Below, piece by piece: positions 42,869 through 51,137 of a DNA stretch of 64,000 bases. Origin of the DNA: VAXT01 sp963698015 (GTDB lineage Bacteria; Actinomycetota; Thermoleophilia; Gaiellales; Gaiellaceae); contig OY969109.1 in the NCBI GenBank assembly GCA_963698015.1, positions 1,054,001 to 1,118,000 of the forward strand. Reading direction: 5' to 3'. How positions within the stretch are numbered: the first letter of the stretch is position 1; each line of letters starts with the position of its first letter. The translations under genes were made by a program, and so were the position numbers. Below the pieces are notes generated by a model. That model was not told where the DNA came from. It worked only from the letters and a program-made list of their open reading frames with translations, and made no database searches.

Positions 42869-43375
42869 TGCGAGCGGCCGCGCAGCAGCGGCGAGTCGGT
42901 AGCTGGTCGCCGGCGGGTAGTCGTCCGTGACGCGCCGCTCGACCACGTGGGCGGCCTCGAGCTCCTTGAGCGCGAGGGTCAGCGCGCGGGGGGAGATGCC
43001 CTCGAGCCGCTCGCGAAGCTCGGAGAAGCGAAGCGGCTCGTCCGAGAGGGCGTGCACGACCGGCATCGACCACTTCTTGAGCCCAACCTCCTCGAGGCCG
43101 GACTCGCGGAGCAGCTCGACGAGCGGCTCACCACGGGCGGCGACCCGTTCCCCACGTGTGGTCAGCACGTATTCCGGCCGCAGCGGGTGGCCGTACCCGG
43201 GGTTGCGGCCGACGAGCCCGCTCTCGATCAGAGCGGCCAGCGTCCTGCGTAGCGATTCGCGGCTCATCCCGAGCGTGCGCGCGAGCGTCACGAACCGGCT
43301 GCCGCGCTGGCGGCGCAATTCGGCGAGGATCGGGACCGACCAGCGGTTGTGGAAGAGGGCGACGAGAGTTGACAT
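42842..43375 (-). CDS. Tandem HxlR-type winged-helix regulator
   Basis: This 177-residue protein reads as two winged-helix halves. The first (about 1-85) has WSVPILAELRRQRGSRFVTLAR and SRESLRRTLAALIESGLVGRN, ending in VLTTRG. The second (about 90-177) has WSMPVVHALSDEPLRFSELRERL and ISPRALTLALKELEAAHVVERR, the core of HxlR proteins. Normal HxlR regulators have one such domain and dimerise; here one chain provides both. It is divergent from the VOC gene with a 60-nt gap, so it probably controls that gene and itself. Confidence 0.85.
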   Translation of the reverse strand: MSTLVALFHNRWSVPILAELRRQRGSRFVTLARTLGMSRESLRRTLAALIESGLVGRNPGYGHPLRPEYVLTTRGERVAARGEPLVELLRESGLEEVGLKKWSMPVVHALSDEPLRFSELRERLEGISPRALTLALKELEAAHVVERRVTDDYPPATSYRLAAAARPLASLVGKLAG

Positions 43376-43435
43376 GGAAGTATCCGTAGTATAAAAACAG
43401 GATCAGATGGAGCAAGGAACCGAGAGGAGAGGAAG
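43376..43435. promoter_or_regulatory. Divergent promoter of the HxlR and VOC genes
   Basis: This 60-nt region is AT-rich for the genome. It contains AGTATCCGTAGTATAAAA (two AGTAT units 10 nt apart, 43379-43396), which could be a regulator site overlapping a TATAAA-type -10, and a purine-rich GAGAGGAGAGGAAG ribosome-binding site before ATG 43436. The layout, with a regulator divergent from its target, is typical of HxlR systems. Confidence 0.5.
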
Positions 43436-43855
43436 ATGACCCAGGACACCCAGGTCGCCCCGGTCGCGACGAACACGCCGTTCGAGTACAACGAGAACCT
43501 CGTCATCTCGGTCGGCGTCTCCGACATGGAGAAGGCGATCGAGTGGTACGGAGACGTGCTCGGCCTCGAGCTCGTCTACAAGCTCGAGCAGTTCGGCTGG
43601 TGCGAGATGTCGACCGCCACGAAGCACGTGACGATCGGCCTCGGCCAGACGGAAGAGGTGAAGCCCGGGAGCACGACCCCGACCTTCGGCGTCGCGGACA
43701 TCGAGGCGTCCCGCAAGCACCTCGAGTCGAAGGACGTACGCTTCGACGGCGACACGTACGAGATCGAGGGCATGGTCAAGCTCTGCATGTTCTACGACCC
43801 CGACGGCAACTCGTACATGCTCGCGCAGAGCCTCACCACGGAGATCCCTTCGTAG
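43436..43855 (+). CDS. VOC-family (glyoxalase/dioxygenase-like) protein
   Basis: This 139-residue protein has the VOC beta-alpha-beta-beta-beta fold: ISVGVSDMEKAIEWYGDVLGLE (key part VSDMEKAIEWYGDVLG), then WCEMSTATKHVTIGLG, FGVADIEASRKHLES and the C-terminal CMFYDPDGNSYMLAQ with the metal-type Glu replaced by Asn in DPDGN. Related proteins include glyoxalase-like and antibiotic-binding proteins. It is transcribed divergently from the tandem HxlR regulator, so induction by a toxic electrophile or ligand is plausible. It is followed 10 nt later by pdtaR. Confidence 0.85.
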   Translation: MTQDTQVAPVATNTPFEYNENLVISVGVSDMEKAIEWYGDVLGLELVYKLEQFGWCEMSTATKHVTIGLGQTEEVKPGSTTPTFGVADIEASRKHLESKDVRFDGDTYEIEGMVKLCMFYDPDGNSYMLAQSLTTEIPS

Positions 43856-43865
43856 ACTCCTCTGG

Positions 43866-44438
43866 ATGAGAGTCCTCATCGCCGAGGACGAGACGATCAT
43901 CAGGCTCGACCTGCGAACCCTGCTCGAACGTGCGGGGTTCGAGGTCTGCGCGGAGGCTCGAGACGGTGAAGAAGCCGTGGCCCTGGCCCGCGAGACCGAG
44001 CCCGAGGTGGCCGTGCTCGACGTGAAGATGCCGCGCCTCGACGGGATCGAGGCGGCGCGGCGCATCCTCGACGAGCGGCCGATCCCGATCGTGATGCTGA
44101 CCGCCTACGGACAGGACGAGCTCGTGTCGCGGGCCGTCGAGGCCGGGGTCTTCGGGTATCTCGTCAAGCCGTTCCGCGAGCAGGATCTGCTGCCGGCGAT
44201 CCACGCGGCCAGAGCGCGGCACGAGGAGCTCGCTGCGCTCCGCGAGGAGGCGGAGTCGCTCTCGGAGGCGCTCGCGGCGCGCAAGGTGATCGAGCGTGCG
44301 AAGGGGCTCTTGATGTCGAAGGAGAACCTGTCCGAGGACGAGGCGTTCGCCAGGTTGCGCAAGGCGAGCCAGGTTTCGGGCCGGCCGCTCCGGGTCGTGG
44401 CCGAGGCCGTGCTCGCGACGTTCGGTTCCCAGCCTTGA
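43866..44438 (+). CDS. pdtaR: ANTAR-domain response regulator PdtaR
   Basis: This 190-residue two-domain regulator has an N-terminal receiver (about 1-115) with LIAEDETIIRLDL acidic cluster, phospho-Asp in VAVLDVKMPRLDG near residue 54, VMLTAYG and VKPFREQDLL. The C-terminal ANTAR RNA-binding domain (about 130-190) has ARKVIERAKGLLMSKENLSEDEAFARLRKAS. ANTAR proteins bind paired-hexaloop RNA hairpins to prevent transcription termination. The cognate sensor is the PdtaS-like kinase 1.3 kb upstream. Whether it can act on the glnA leader terminators is a testable idea; I saw no AGxxxx hexaloop pair there. Confidence 0.93.
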   Translation: MRVLIAEDETIIRLDLRTLLERAGFEVCAEARDGEEAVALARETEPEVAVLDVKMPRLDGIEAARRILDERPIPIVMLTAYGQDELVSRAVEAGVFGYLVKPFREQDLLPAIHAARARHEELAALREEAESLSEALAARKVIERAKGLLMSKENLSEDEAFARLRKASQVSGRPLRVVAEAVLATFGSQP

Positions 44439-44469
44439 ACACTTGATCTTTTGGGCACACTGAACGGGG

Positions 44470-44814
44470 GTGCAGATTCTCAAGTCACCGCGCCTGGCGT
44501 CGCCGGCTGATCAACCGCGACGGGCGGTGGTCGGTCAACTACTGGGGATGCCCGAGCGCTTCCACGGGCCGCCGGCGCTGTCGGCGGCGCAGCTGAAGGC
44601 GGCCAAGAGCACCGCGCGCGCCTTCAAGAAGAATTCGTCGTCCAAGCAGAAGACCGCGGCGCCGGCGGCTGCGTTCAATCAACCTCGCGCCAGTCGCATC
44701 TGGATCCTGCTGCCGGTCGGGGTCCTCTCGCTGATCATCCTGGCCCCGCTGACGCTCCTGCTCGTGGGATGGCTGAAGAACCGTCGCGAGGCTCGCCAGT
44801 CGCTAAGTACCTGA
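44470..44814 (+). CDS. Small single-helix membrane protein, unknown
   Basis: This 114-residue frame starts at GTG 44470. A polar, Lys/Ala-rich N-terminal part (about 35-70, SAAQLKAAKSTARAFKKNSSSK) leads to one helix (about 77-102, LLPVGVLSLIILAPLTLLLVGW) and a short basic tail. No family is recognised. It overlaps the end of the convergent ABC-F gene by 12 nt. A GGGG-type site before the GTG supports translation only weakly, so this is a moderate call. Confidence 0.5.
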   Translation: MQILKSPRLASPADQPRRAVVGQLLGMPERFHGPPALSAAQLKAAKSTARAFKKNSSSKQKTAAPAAAFNQPRASRIWILLPVGVLSLIILAPLTLLLVGWLKNRREARQSLST

Positions 44815-46686
44815 GCGCTCGAACAGCTGCTCCCACCGCGTGAGCAGCGTCTGCAGGTCATCGCGGGCGCGGCGATGCGCGGCGACCACGTCGACGTTCG
44901 ACCAGTCGTCGGCGAGCTGCCGCTCGAGGTCGGCGATCTCGGCCTCGCGGTCGGCGATGTCTGACTCCAGGCGTTCGAGCTCGCTCGGCCGCGGTTTCGT
45001 GGCCGGCCCCGGCTTCGGCCTCGCCTGCTTCGGCTTCTCGGGCTTCGGCGCGTCCGGCTTCGCGCGCTCGTCTCTCGCCGCGACGTAGTCGGCCCAGCCG
45101 CCGTCGTAGGAGCGGATCGTGCCGTCCTCGAGGGCGAGCGTTCGGTCCGCGATCGCGTCCAGGAGGGCTCGGTCGTGGGAGACAAGGAGGACGGTTCCCG
45201 GGAACGCGTCGAGTGCCGCCTCGAGGGCCTCGCGGCTCTCCAGGTCGAGGTGGTTCGTCGGCTCGTCGAGCAGCAGGAGGTTCGCGCCCGAGGCGACGAC
45301 GAGCGCCAGCGCGAGCCTGCGCCGCTCGCCGCCGGAGAGCGCCGACACGGGCCGCTCGTGCATGTCCCAGCCAGTGAAGAGGAACCGTCCGAGCAGGTTC
45401 TGCGCCTGGGGCCGCTGGAGGCCCGTCTCGTGCTGCGTCAGTGAGAGGACGGTCCGGCTCTCGTCGAGCTCGATCTCGTGCTGTGAGAAGTACGCGGGCT
45501 CGACGCCGTGTCCCAGCCGGAGTTTCCCTCTCTTCGCCTCGCGCCGTCCGAGCAGCGTCTCGAGCAGGGTCGTCTTGCCGGCTCCATTCGGGCCGACGAG
45601 CGCCACGTGCTCTCCGCGCTCGATCGCGAAGCTCACGCCCGACAGCAGTTCCTTGTCGCCCGCTGCAAGCTCCACTCCTTCCGCCTCGACGACGGTCCGG
45701 CCGCTGCGCTTCGGCTGTAGGAATTCGAAGCCGAGGCTCTTGGCGCGCCTGGTCAGGAGGTCGATCTCGCCTCGCAGCTCGGAGCGTTCCTGCTGGAGCC
45801 GGCCGATGTGGGTCAGCTTGGCCTGGGCGCGCTTCGCGAGGTTCTTCTTGTAGCGGAAGCGCTCCACGAAGCGCTCGAGCCTGGCGATGTCGACGTCGAT
45901 GCGGCCGGCTGCGGTCGTGGCTGCGGCGAGGCGTGCCGCTTTCTCACGGCGCCAGTTGTGCCAGGGGCCCGCGAAGTAGGTCGAACGCCCGGCTTCGAGC
46001 TCGAGGACGGCGTTCGTGACCGCTTCGAGGAACCAGCGGTCGTGCGCGACGAGGACGACTCCGGCGTCGATCGACTGGAGCTCACGCTCGAGCCATTCGA
46101 GGCTCGCCACGTCGAGGTGGTTCGTCGGCTCGTCGAGGAGCAGGAGGTCCGGGTCGCCGCCGAGTGCGCGGGCGAGCGAGGCGCGAGTCAGCTCGCCGCC
46201 CGAGAAGCTGTACAGCGGCCGGTCGAGGTCGTTCGTCGTGAAGCCCAGGTTCCGCGTGACGGAGTCGAGCCGCTCGCGCCAGGCGTAGCCGCCCGCGTGT
46301 TCGAGGCGCGCCTGGGTCTCGGCGTAGCTGCGGAGCGTCGCCGGCTCGTGGTCGCCGGCGGACATGGCGTCTTCGAGTCGGCGGAGCTCGCGCTCTGCGG
46401 CGGTCAGGTCGGCGGCGCCGGAGAGGACGTAGTCGCGCAGGGTGGCCGCGCTCTCGGCGGGCGGGCGCTGGTCATGGAGCGCAATGCGCGTGCCCTTGGC
46501 CATCGAGATCGTGCCGCCGTGGAGCTCGGTCTCGCCGTTGAGGAGCCGGAGCAGCGTCGTCTTGCCGGCGCCGTTCGGGCCGGAAAGGGAGACGCGGTCG
46601 CGGCGCTCGACCTTGAACGAGACGCCGTCGAAGAGCGGCTCGCCGGAGAGCTCCTTGCGCAGGTTGGTTGCCGTGACGACGGCCAT
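44803..46686 (-). CDS. ABC-F family ATPase (ribosome-associated)
   Basis: The protein has about 627 residues and two ABC domains with no membrane part. Domain 1 has SGPNGAGKTTLLRLL, SGGELTRASLARAL and LLLLDEPTNHLD; a linker of the P-site tRNA interaction type (about 230-300, rich in Arg, Lys and Glu) follows. Domain 2 has VGPNGAGKTTLLETL, LSGGERRRLALAL and LLLLDEPTNHLD. A C-terminal coiled coil (about 540-625) resembles Uup. ABC-F proteins rescue stalled ribosomes or protect them from antibiotics. The N-terminal ATG 46686 is preferred over GTG 46692. Confidence 0.93.
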   Translation of the reverse strand: MAVVTATNLRKELSGEPLFDGVSFKVERRDRVSLSGPNGAGKTTLLRLLNGETELHGGTISMAKGTRIALHDQRPPAESAATLRDYVLSGAADLTAAERELRRLEDAMSAGDHEPATLRSYAETQARLEHAGGYAWRERLDSVTRNLGFTTNDLDRPLYSFSGGELTRASLARALGGDPDLLLLDEPTNHLDVASLEWLERELQSIDAGVVLVAHDRWFLEAVTNAVLELEAGRSTYFAGPWHNWRREKAARLAAATTAAGRIDVDIARLERFVERFRYKKNLAKRAQAKLTHIGRLQQERSELRGEIDLLTRRAKSLGFEFLQPKRSGRTVVEAEGVELAAGDKELLSGVSFAIERGEHVALVGPNGAGKTTLLETLLGRREAKRGKLRLGHGVEPAYFSQHEIELDESRTVLSLTQHETGLQRPQAQNLLGRFLFTGWDMHERPVSALSGGERRRLALALVVASGANLLLLDEPTNHLDLESREALEAALDAFPGTVLLVSHDRALLDAIADRTLALEDGTIRSYDGGWADYVAARDERAKPDAPKPEKPKQARPKPGPATKPRPSELERLESDIADREAEIADLERQLADDWSNVDVVAAHRRARDDLQTLLTRWEQLFERSGT

Positions 46687-46794
46687 GGGCACAGCGTAGA
46701 GGTCGCCGCAGGCCCAAATTCGGCGCGCTTTCGGCTCAGACGCGTTCGCGTTGGGCGGTTACGCTCCTCGCGGGTGGCGGGTGGAACTCTTCTT

Positions 46795-46810
46795 CCCCAC
46801 CCGGGTGGGG
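46795..46810. terminator. Perfect hairpin in the ABC-F/tkt gap
   Basis: CCCCACCCGGGTGGGG is a self-complementary 16-nt stretch in the 149-nt gap before the ABC-F gene and after tkt, which are both leftward. It is flanked by a TTCTTC run, so it may be a tkt terminator. Without a proper T-run the call is tentative. Confidence 0.4.
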
Positions 46811-46835
46811 ATGTACAGGGGTCTGGCCCGCTCGG

Positions 46836-48692
46836 TCAGCTCGTGGCGCCGACCGTGCTCGCGACCAGCTCGCGCGCCGCCGCGGCGATGTGGTCGGCGT
46901 CGATCCCGGCCGCCGCGAGCAGCTCGGCCGGAGTCCCCGAGCCGGGCAGCTCGCGAACCGCAAGGTGAACGACCCTGGGGCGCTCGTCGGAATCGGAGAA
47001 CGCCGACAGAATTGCCTCCGCCAGCCCGCCCTCGGGCCAGTGATCCTCGGCGACCACGAACCGGCCGCCGGTCGCCTCGGCCGCGGCGCGAAGCGTCTCC
47101 GCGTCGACCGGCTTGACCGAATAGAGGTCGATCACGCGCACTCCGACGCCCTCCTCCGCGAGCGCGTCCGCGGCCTTCAGCGCCTCGTGCAACGTGATCC
47201 CTGCGCCGATCAGCGCGACCTCATCGCCGTCAGAGGACCGAACGACCCTGCTGCCGCCGACGTGGAACTCGTCGTCGGCCCCGTACAGGACCGGCGTGTT
47301 CGCACGGGTCGTGCGCAGGAAGACGATCCCGTCCAGGTCGGCCATGGCCTCGACGAGCCTTGCGGTCTGGTTCGCATCGCTCGGATAGAGCACCGTCGAG
47401 CCGTGCACCGCCCGGAAGGCCGCGAGATCCTCGAGCGCCATCTGGGACGGCCCATCCTCGCCGATCGAGACTCCTGCGTGCGAGCCGACGAGCTTCAGAT
47501 TCGCGCGGCTGATCGCCGCCATGCGAACGAAGTCGTACGCGCGCGTCAAGAACGCTGCAAACGTCGAGGCGAACGGCTTCCACCCGCGCACCTGGATCCC
47601 GACCGCCGCCGCGACCATCTGCTGCTCGGCGATGTACATCTCGAAGTAACGGTCCGGGTGCGCATTGCGAAAGATCTCTGCGTAGGTCGAGTTCGAGACC
47701 TCCCCGTCGAGCGCGACCACGTCTCCGCGCGCGTCGCCGAGCGCCTTGAGCGCGTCGCCGTACGCCTTCCGCGTCGCGACGTCTTCGCCGAGCTCGTACG
47801 ACGGGAGCTCGAGCGTGCCGTGCTCGAACCGATGCGGCTCGCCGTCGAGCTCGGGCTTGGCGACGTCGATCGTGATGTTGCGGATGCCGCCCAGCTCCTC
47901 GATCGCGGCCTCGGGATCGTCCAGCGCCTTGCCGTGGAAGCCGTCCTTGTTCTCGACCGCCTTCACGCCCTTGCCCTTGATCGTCTTCGCCACGATCACG
48001 GTCGGCACGCCCGTCGTCCCGAGAGCCTCGGCGTAGGCGGCGTCGATCGCCTCCACGTCGTGGCCGTCGATCTCGATCGCATGCCAGCCGAAAGCGTCGG
48101 CCCGCTTCGCGTACGAGTCGAGATCCCAGCCGTGCATCGTCTCGCCGCGCTGGCCGAGCCGGTTCACGTCGATGATCGCGATCAGGTTGTCGAGCTTCTC
48201 GTGCCAGGCGTGCTCGAACGCCTCCCACATCGAGCCCTCGGCCATCTCGCTGTCGCCGCAAAGCACCCAGATGCGGTACGGGAGCCTGTCGAGCCGCTTG
48301 CCCGCGAGCGCGATCCCGACGCCGTACGGCAGCCCCTGGCCCAACGAGCCGGTCGCCACGTCCACCCACGGCAGCACCGGAGTCGGGTGCCCCTCGAGCC
48401 GGCTCCCGAACTTGCGGAACGTGAGCAGCTCCTCGTCCGTGATCGCGCCCGCGGCCTTGTACATCGAGTACAGGAGCGGCGACGCGTGCCCCTTGGAGAA
48501 GACGAGGTGGTCGTTGCGCGGATCCTCCGGCGCGCCGAAGTCGTACCGGAGGTACTTCGCGAGCAGCACGGCCATCAGGTCGGCCGCGGACATCGACGAG
48601 GTCGGATGGCCCGACTTCGTGACCGCCGCCGCGCGGATGGAGTCGATGCGCAGCTGCTGACCGAGCTCACGCCAGAGTTCGGAGCCTTCCAT
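46836..48692 (-). CDS. tkt: Transketolase
   Basis: This 618-residue thiamine-diphosphate enzyme moves two-carbon units between pentose phosphates and aldoses. The TPP domain has KSGHPTSSMSAADLMAVL (near residue 27), HLVFSKGHASPLLYSMY, GSLGQGLPYGVGIALAGK and WVLCGDSEMAEG...DVNRLGQ (metal GDG-like motif GDS). The pyrimidine domain contains MYIAEQQMVAAAVGIQVRG with the catalytic Glu. It is the shorter vertebrate-like transketolase type rather than the E. coli 660-residue type. It is divergent from rpiB, 20 nt apart, next to a full pentose-phosphate cluster. Confidence 0.95.
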   Translation of the reverse strand: MEGSELWRELGQQLRIDSIRAAAVTKSGHPTSSMSAADLMAVLLAKYLRYDFGAPEDPRNDHLVFSKGHASPLLYSMYKAAGAITDEELLTFRKFGSRLEGHPTPVLPWVDVATGSLGQGLPYGVGIALAGKRLDRLPYRIWVLCGDSEMAEGSMWEAFEHAWHEKLDNLIAIIDVNRLGQRGETMHGWDLDSYAKRADAFGWHAIEIDGHDVEAIDAAYAEALGTTGVPTVIVAKTIKGKGVKAVENKDGFHGKALDDPEAAIEELGGIRNITIDVAKPELDGEPHRFEHGTLELPSYELGEDVATRKAYGDALKALGDARGDVVALDGEVSNSTYAEIFRNAHPDRYFEMYIAEQQMVAAAVGIQVRGWKPFASTFAAFLTRAYDFVRMAAISRANLKLVGSHAGVSIGEDGPSQMALEDLAAFRAVHGSTVLYPSDANQTARLVEAMADLDGIVFLRTTRANTPVLYGADDEFHVGGSRVVRSSDGDEVALIGAGITLHEALKAADALAEEGVGVRVIDLYSVKPVDAETLRAAAEATGGRFVVAEDHWPEGGLAEAILSAFSDSDERPRVVHLAVRELPGSGTPAELLAAAGIDADHIAAAARELVASTVGATS

Positions 48693-48712
48693 CCAGGTAA
48701 CGTAACCGCTCG

Positions 48713-49165
48713 ATGCGGGTCGCGGTCGCCTTCGACCATCGCGGCGTGAAGCTGCGGGAACGCGTGCTCGAAGAAGTGGTCCGTGCGGGCCACGAGCCGA
48801 TCGATTTCGGGACGGACGCCCCCGAGCCGAGGATCGACTATCCGGACAAGGCTCGAGAGGTCGGCGAGGCGATTCAGAGCGGCGCAGCCGAACGCGCAGT
48901 GCTGGTGTGCGGCTCGGGCGTTGGCGCGTCGGTCGCGGCCAGCAAGCTCGCGGGTATCCGCGCCGCGATCTGCCACGACACGTACTCGGCCCACCAGGGC
49001 GTCGAGCATGACGACATGAACGTGCTCTGCATCGGCTCTGAGGTCGTGGGCGAGGAGCTCACCGGCGAGCTCGTGCGCACGTTCCTGGGTGCGAACTTCG
49101 ACGGAGGAGAGAGGTACGTACGTAGGCTGCAGAAGATCGAGGAGATGGAGAAGACGCATGGCTAA
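48713..49165 (+). CDS. rpiB: Ribose-5-phosphate isomerase B
   Basis: This 150-residue RpiB/LacAB enzyme interconverts ribose 5-phosphate and ribulose 5-phosphate. It opens VAVAFDHRGVKLRE and carries the catalytic-Cys loop LVCGSGVGASVAASK near residue 65, then CHDTYSAHQGVEHDDMNVLCIGSEV with the acid-base His. The Cys is the E. coli-type base; mycobacterial RpiB uses a Glu elsewhere. It is the first gene of the rightward rpiB-tal-hydrolase-pgi-gnd-zwf-opcA run, separated from tal by the two-hairpin repeat. Confidence 0.95.
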   Translation: MRVAVAFDHRGVKLRERVLEEVVRAGHEPIDFGTDAPEPRIDYPDKAREVGEAIQSGAAERAVLVCGSGVGASVAASKLAGIRAAICHDTYSAHQGVEHDDMNVLCIGSEVVGEELTGELVRTFLGANFDGGERYVRRLQKIEEMEKTHG

Positions 49166-49184
49166 GTTGCGTGAACGTCTTGAG

Positions 49185-49267
49185 TTCGATCGGTTCGACC
49201 GGTCATTTCCGACGGACGCCCGGGCGAAGCCCGAGCGTCCTGAAGGCGGCATCGCAAGCGATGCCTA
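49185..49267 (+). repeat. Two-hairpin repeat, copy 3, spanning the tal start
   Basis: The element begins TTCGATCGGTTCGACCGGTC. Hairpin B is 49214-49240 (12-bp arms, one mismatch, GAA loop); hairpin A is 49248-49265 (GGCATCGC-AA-GCGATGCC, perfect). It matches the reverse complement of copy 2 over its length. In stem A both copies keep pairing although two partner bases differ (C-G in copy 2, A-T here). The presumed tal ATG at 49261 lies in the 3' arm of stem A. Confidence 0.85.
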
Positions 49268-50364
49268 AGTCACGGCTTCACGGGCTCGCGGAGCTCGGCC
49301 AATCGGTCTGGATCGACTCGCTGTCGCGCGGCTGGCTCAAGTCGGGCGACCTCGCACGCTGGATGGACGAGGACGCGCTCACCGGGGTCACGTCCAACCC
49401 GACGATCTTCCAGAAGGCGATGTCAGAGGGCGAGTGGTACGACGACCAGCTCCGAGAGGTACTCGCCAACGAAGACGATCTGAAGGAGATCTTCCTGCAG
49501 CTCGCGATCACCGACATCGAGGAGGCCTGCGACCTCTTCCGCTCGGTCTGGGACGAGGGCGACGGCAAGGACGGCTACATCTCGATGGAGGTCGATCCCA
49601 ACCTCGCCTACGACACGTCGGCGACGATCGAGGAGGCCGCGCGCTTCCACGACTGGGTCGAGCGACCGAACCTCTACGTGAAGATCCCGGCGACCGCGCC
49701 CGGGCTGCCGGCGATCGAGGAGATGATCGCGCGCGGGCGGAACATCAACGTGACGCTGATCTTCTCGCTCGAGCGCCACCGCGAGGTCGCCGAGGCGTAC
49801 ATCCGCGGTCTCGAGCGCCTAGCCGAAGCGGGCGGCGACCTGTCGACGGTCGGCTCCGTCGCGAGCTACTTCGTCTCGCGCGTGGACACCGAGGCCGACC
49901 GGCGGCTCGACGAAACCGGGCATCCCGAGCTGAAGGGGAAGCTCGCCGTCGCGAACGCGAAGCTCGCGTACCAGAACTACAACGAGATCTTCTCCGGCGA
50001 CCGCTGGGACGCGCTCGTGGAAAAGGGCGCGACGCCGCAGTGGTGCCTCTGGGCCTCGACCTCGACGAAGAACCCCGAGTACCGCGACGTGCTCTACGTT
50101 GAGGAGCTGATCGGCGCTGGGACCGTGAACACGATGCCGCGCGAGACGATCGAGGCTTTTCAGGATCACGGCGAGGTCGCGCTCACGCTCGAGGATGGGA
50201 TCGACGAGGCGAGGCAGGTCTTCGAGCAGGTCGCCGCGGCCGGCGTCGACTACGACGACGTCACCGATACGCTCGAGCGCGAGGGCGTCCAGAAGTTCAT
50301 CGACTCGTTCACAGAGCTCCTCGACGGCATCGCCGCCAAGCGCGGCCAGCTCGCGGCGGCGTGA
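49261..50364 (+). CDS. tal: Transaldolase
   Basis: This 367-residue enzyme of the actinobacterial/cyanobacterial-type transaldolase group moves dihydroxyacetone units between sedoheptulose 7-phosphate and glyceraldehyde 3-phosphate. Evidence: QSVWIDSLSRGWLKSG near residue 15, LTGVTSNPTIFQKAM, NLYVKIPATAPGLPAIEE with the Schiff-base Lys, INVTLIFSLERH, VASYFVSRVDTEADRRL and WASTSTKNPEYRD. ATG 49261 sits inside a hairpin of the upstream repeat; an in-frame GTG at 49171 would add 30 residues encoded by the repeat, which is less likely. Its stop overlaps the hydrolase GTG. Confidence 0.95.
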   Translation: MPKSRLHGLAELGQSVWIDSLSRGWLKSGDLARWMDEDALTGVTSNPTIFQKAMSEGEWYDDQLREVLANEDDLKEIFLQLAITDIEEACDLFRSVWDEGDGKDGYISMEVDPNLAYDTSATIEEAARFHDWVERPNLYVKIPATAPGLPAIEEMIARGRNINVTLIFSLERHREVAEAYIRGLERLAEAGGDLSTVGSVASYFVSRVDTEADRRLDETGHPELKGKLAVANAKLAYQNYNEIFSGDRWDALVEKGATPQWCLWASTSTKNPEYRDVLYVEELIGAGTVNTMPRETIEAFQDHGEVALTLEDGIDEARQVFEQVAAAGVDYDDVTDTLEREGVQKFIDSFTELLDGIAAKRGQLAAA

Positions 50365-51137
50365 GCGACCTCTACCTGGAGCAGGCCGGTGCGGGGTCGC
50401 CGGTCGTGCTGCTCCACGAAGGCATCGCCGACAGCCGCATGTGGGAACCGCAGTGGGCGGCCTACTCGGAGCGGTTCCGGGTCGTCCGCTTCGACATGCG
50501 GGGGTTCGGGCAATCGCCGCCCGCGGTCGGGACGTTCTCACTCGCGGGCGACCTGGTCGACCTCCTCGAGGGCCTCGAGCTGGGCCCGGCCGCGTTCGTC
50601 GGCGTCTCGCTCGGCGGATCGGTGGCGATGGAGACGGCCATCGCACGCCCTGAGCTCGTCTCGCGCCTCGTGCTCGTCGCTCCGGGCCTGCGGGGCTACG
50701 AGATGAGCGACGAGACGAAGGCGGGTTGGGCGGAAGAGGAGGCGGCGCTCGAGCGCGGCGACGTCGACGAGGCGGTCGAGGTCAACCTGCGCATGTGGGT
50801 CGACGGGCCGTTCCGCTCGCCGGACGAGGTCGACCCCGAGGTACGCCGACAGGTCGGCGAGATGCAGCGGCGCGCGATCGAGGTCTGGCAGGAGGGCGGC
50901 GAGGAGGGAGAGCACCGGCCGCTGGCCGAGGACTGGGGCGAGCGGTTGGGCGAGATCACGGTCCCCACGCTGATTCTCGTCGGCGAGCTCGACCGGCCCG
51001 AGATGCTCGACATCGCGACCCGTCTCGAGGCCGAGATCCCGAACGCCCGCCGGGAGACGATCGCCGGCACGGCACACGTGCCGAGCATGGAGCGCGCCGA
51101 AGAATTCGATCGGCTCGTGCTGGAGTTCCTCTCGTGA
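50361..51137 (+). CDS. Alpha/beta hydrolase
   Basis: This 258-residue alpha/beta-hydrolase starts at GTG 50361 (GTGA overlap with tal). It shows VVLLHEGIADSRMW, FDMRGFGQSPP, the nucleophile elbow GVSLGGSVAM near residue 88, Asp in LVGELDRPE and His in AGTAHVPSMERAEEF, a complete catalytic triad. Similar proteins are esterases, lactonases or beta-ketoadipate-type lactone hydrolases. Its position inside the pentose-phosphate operon suggests a sugar-lactone or ester substrate, possibly filling the missing 6-phosphogluconolactonase step; that is inference only. Confidence 0.88.
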   Translation: MSDLYLEQAGAGSPVVLLHEGIADSRMWEPQWAAYSERFRVVRFDMRGFGQSPPAVGTFSLAGDLVDLLEGLELGPAAFVGVSLGGSVAMETAIARPELVSRLVLVAPGLRGYEMSDETKAGWAEEEAALERGDVDEAVEVNLRMWVDGPFRSPDEVDPEVRRQVGEMQRRAIEVWQEGGEEGEHRPLAEDWGERLGEITVPTLILVGELDRPEMLDIATRLEAEIPNARRETIAGTAHVPSMERAEEFDRLVLEFLS

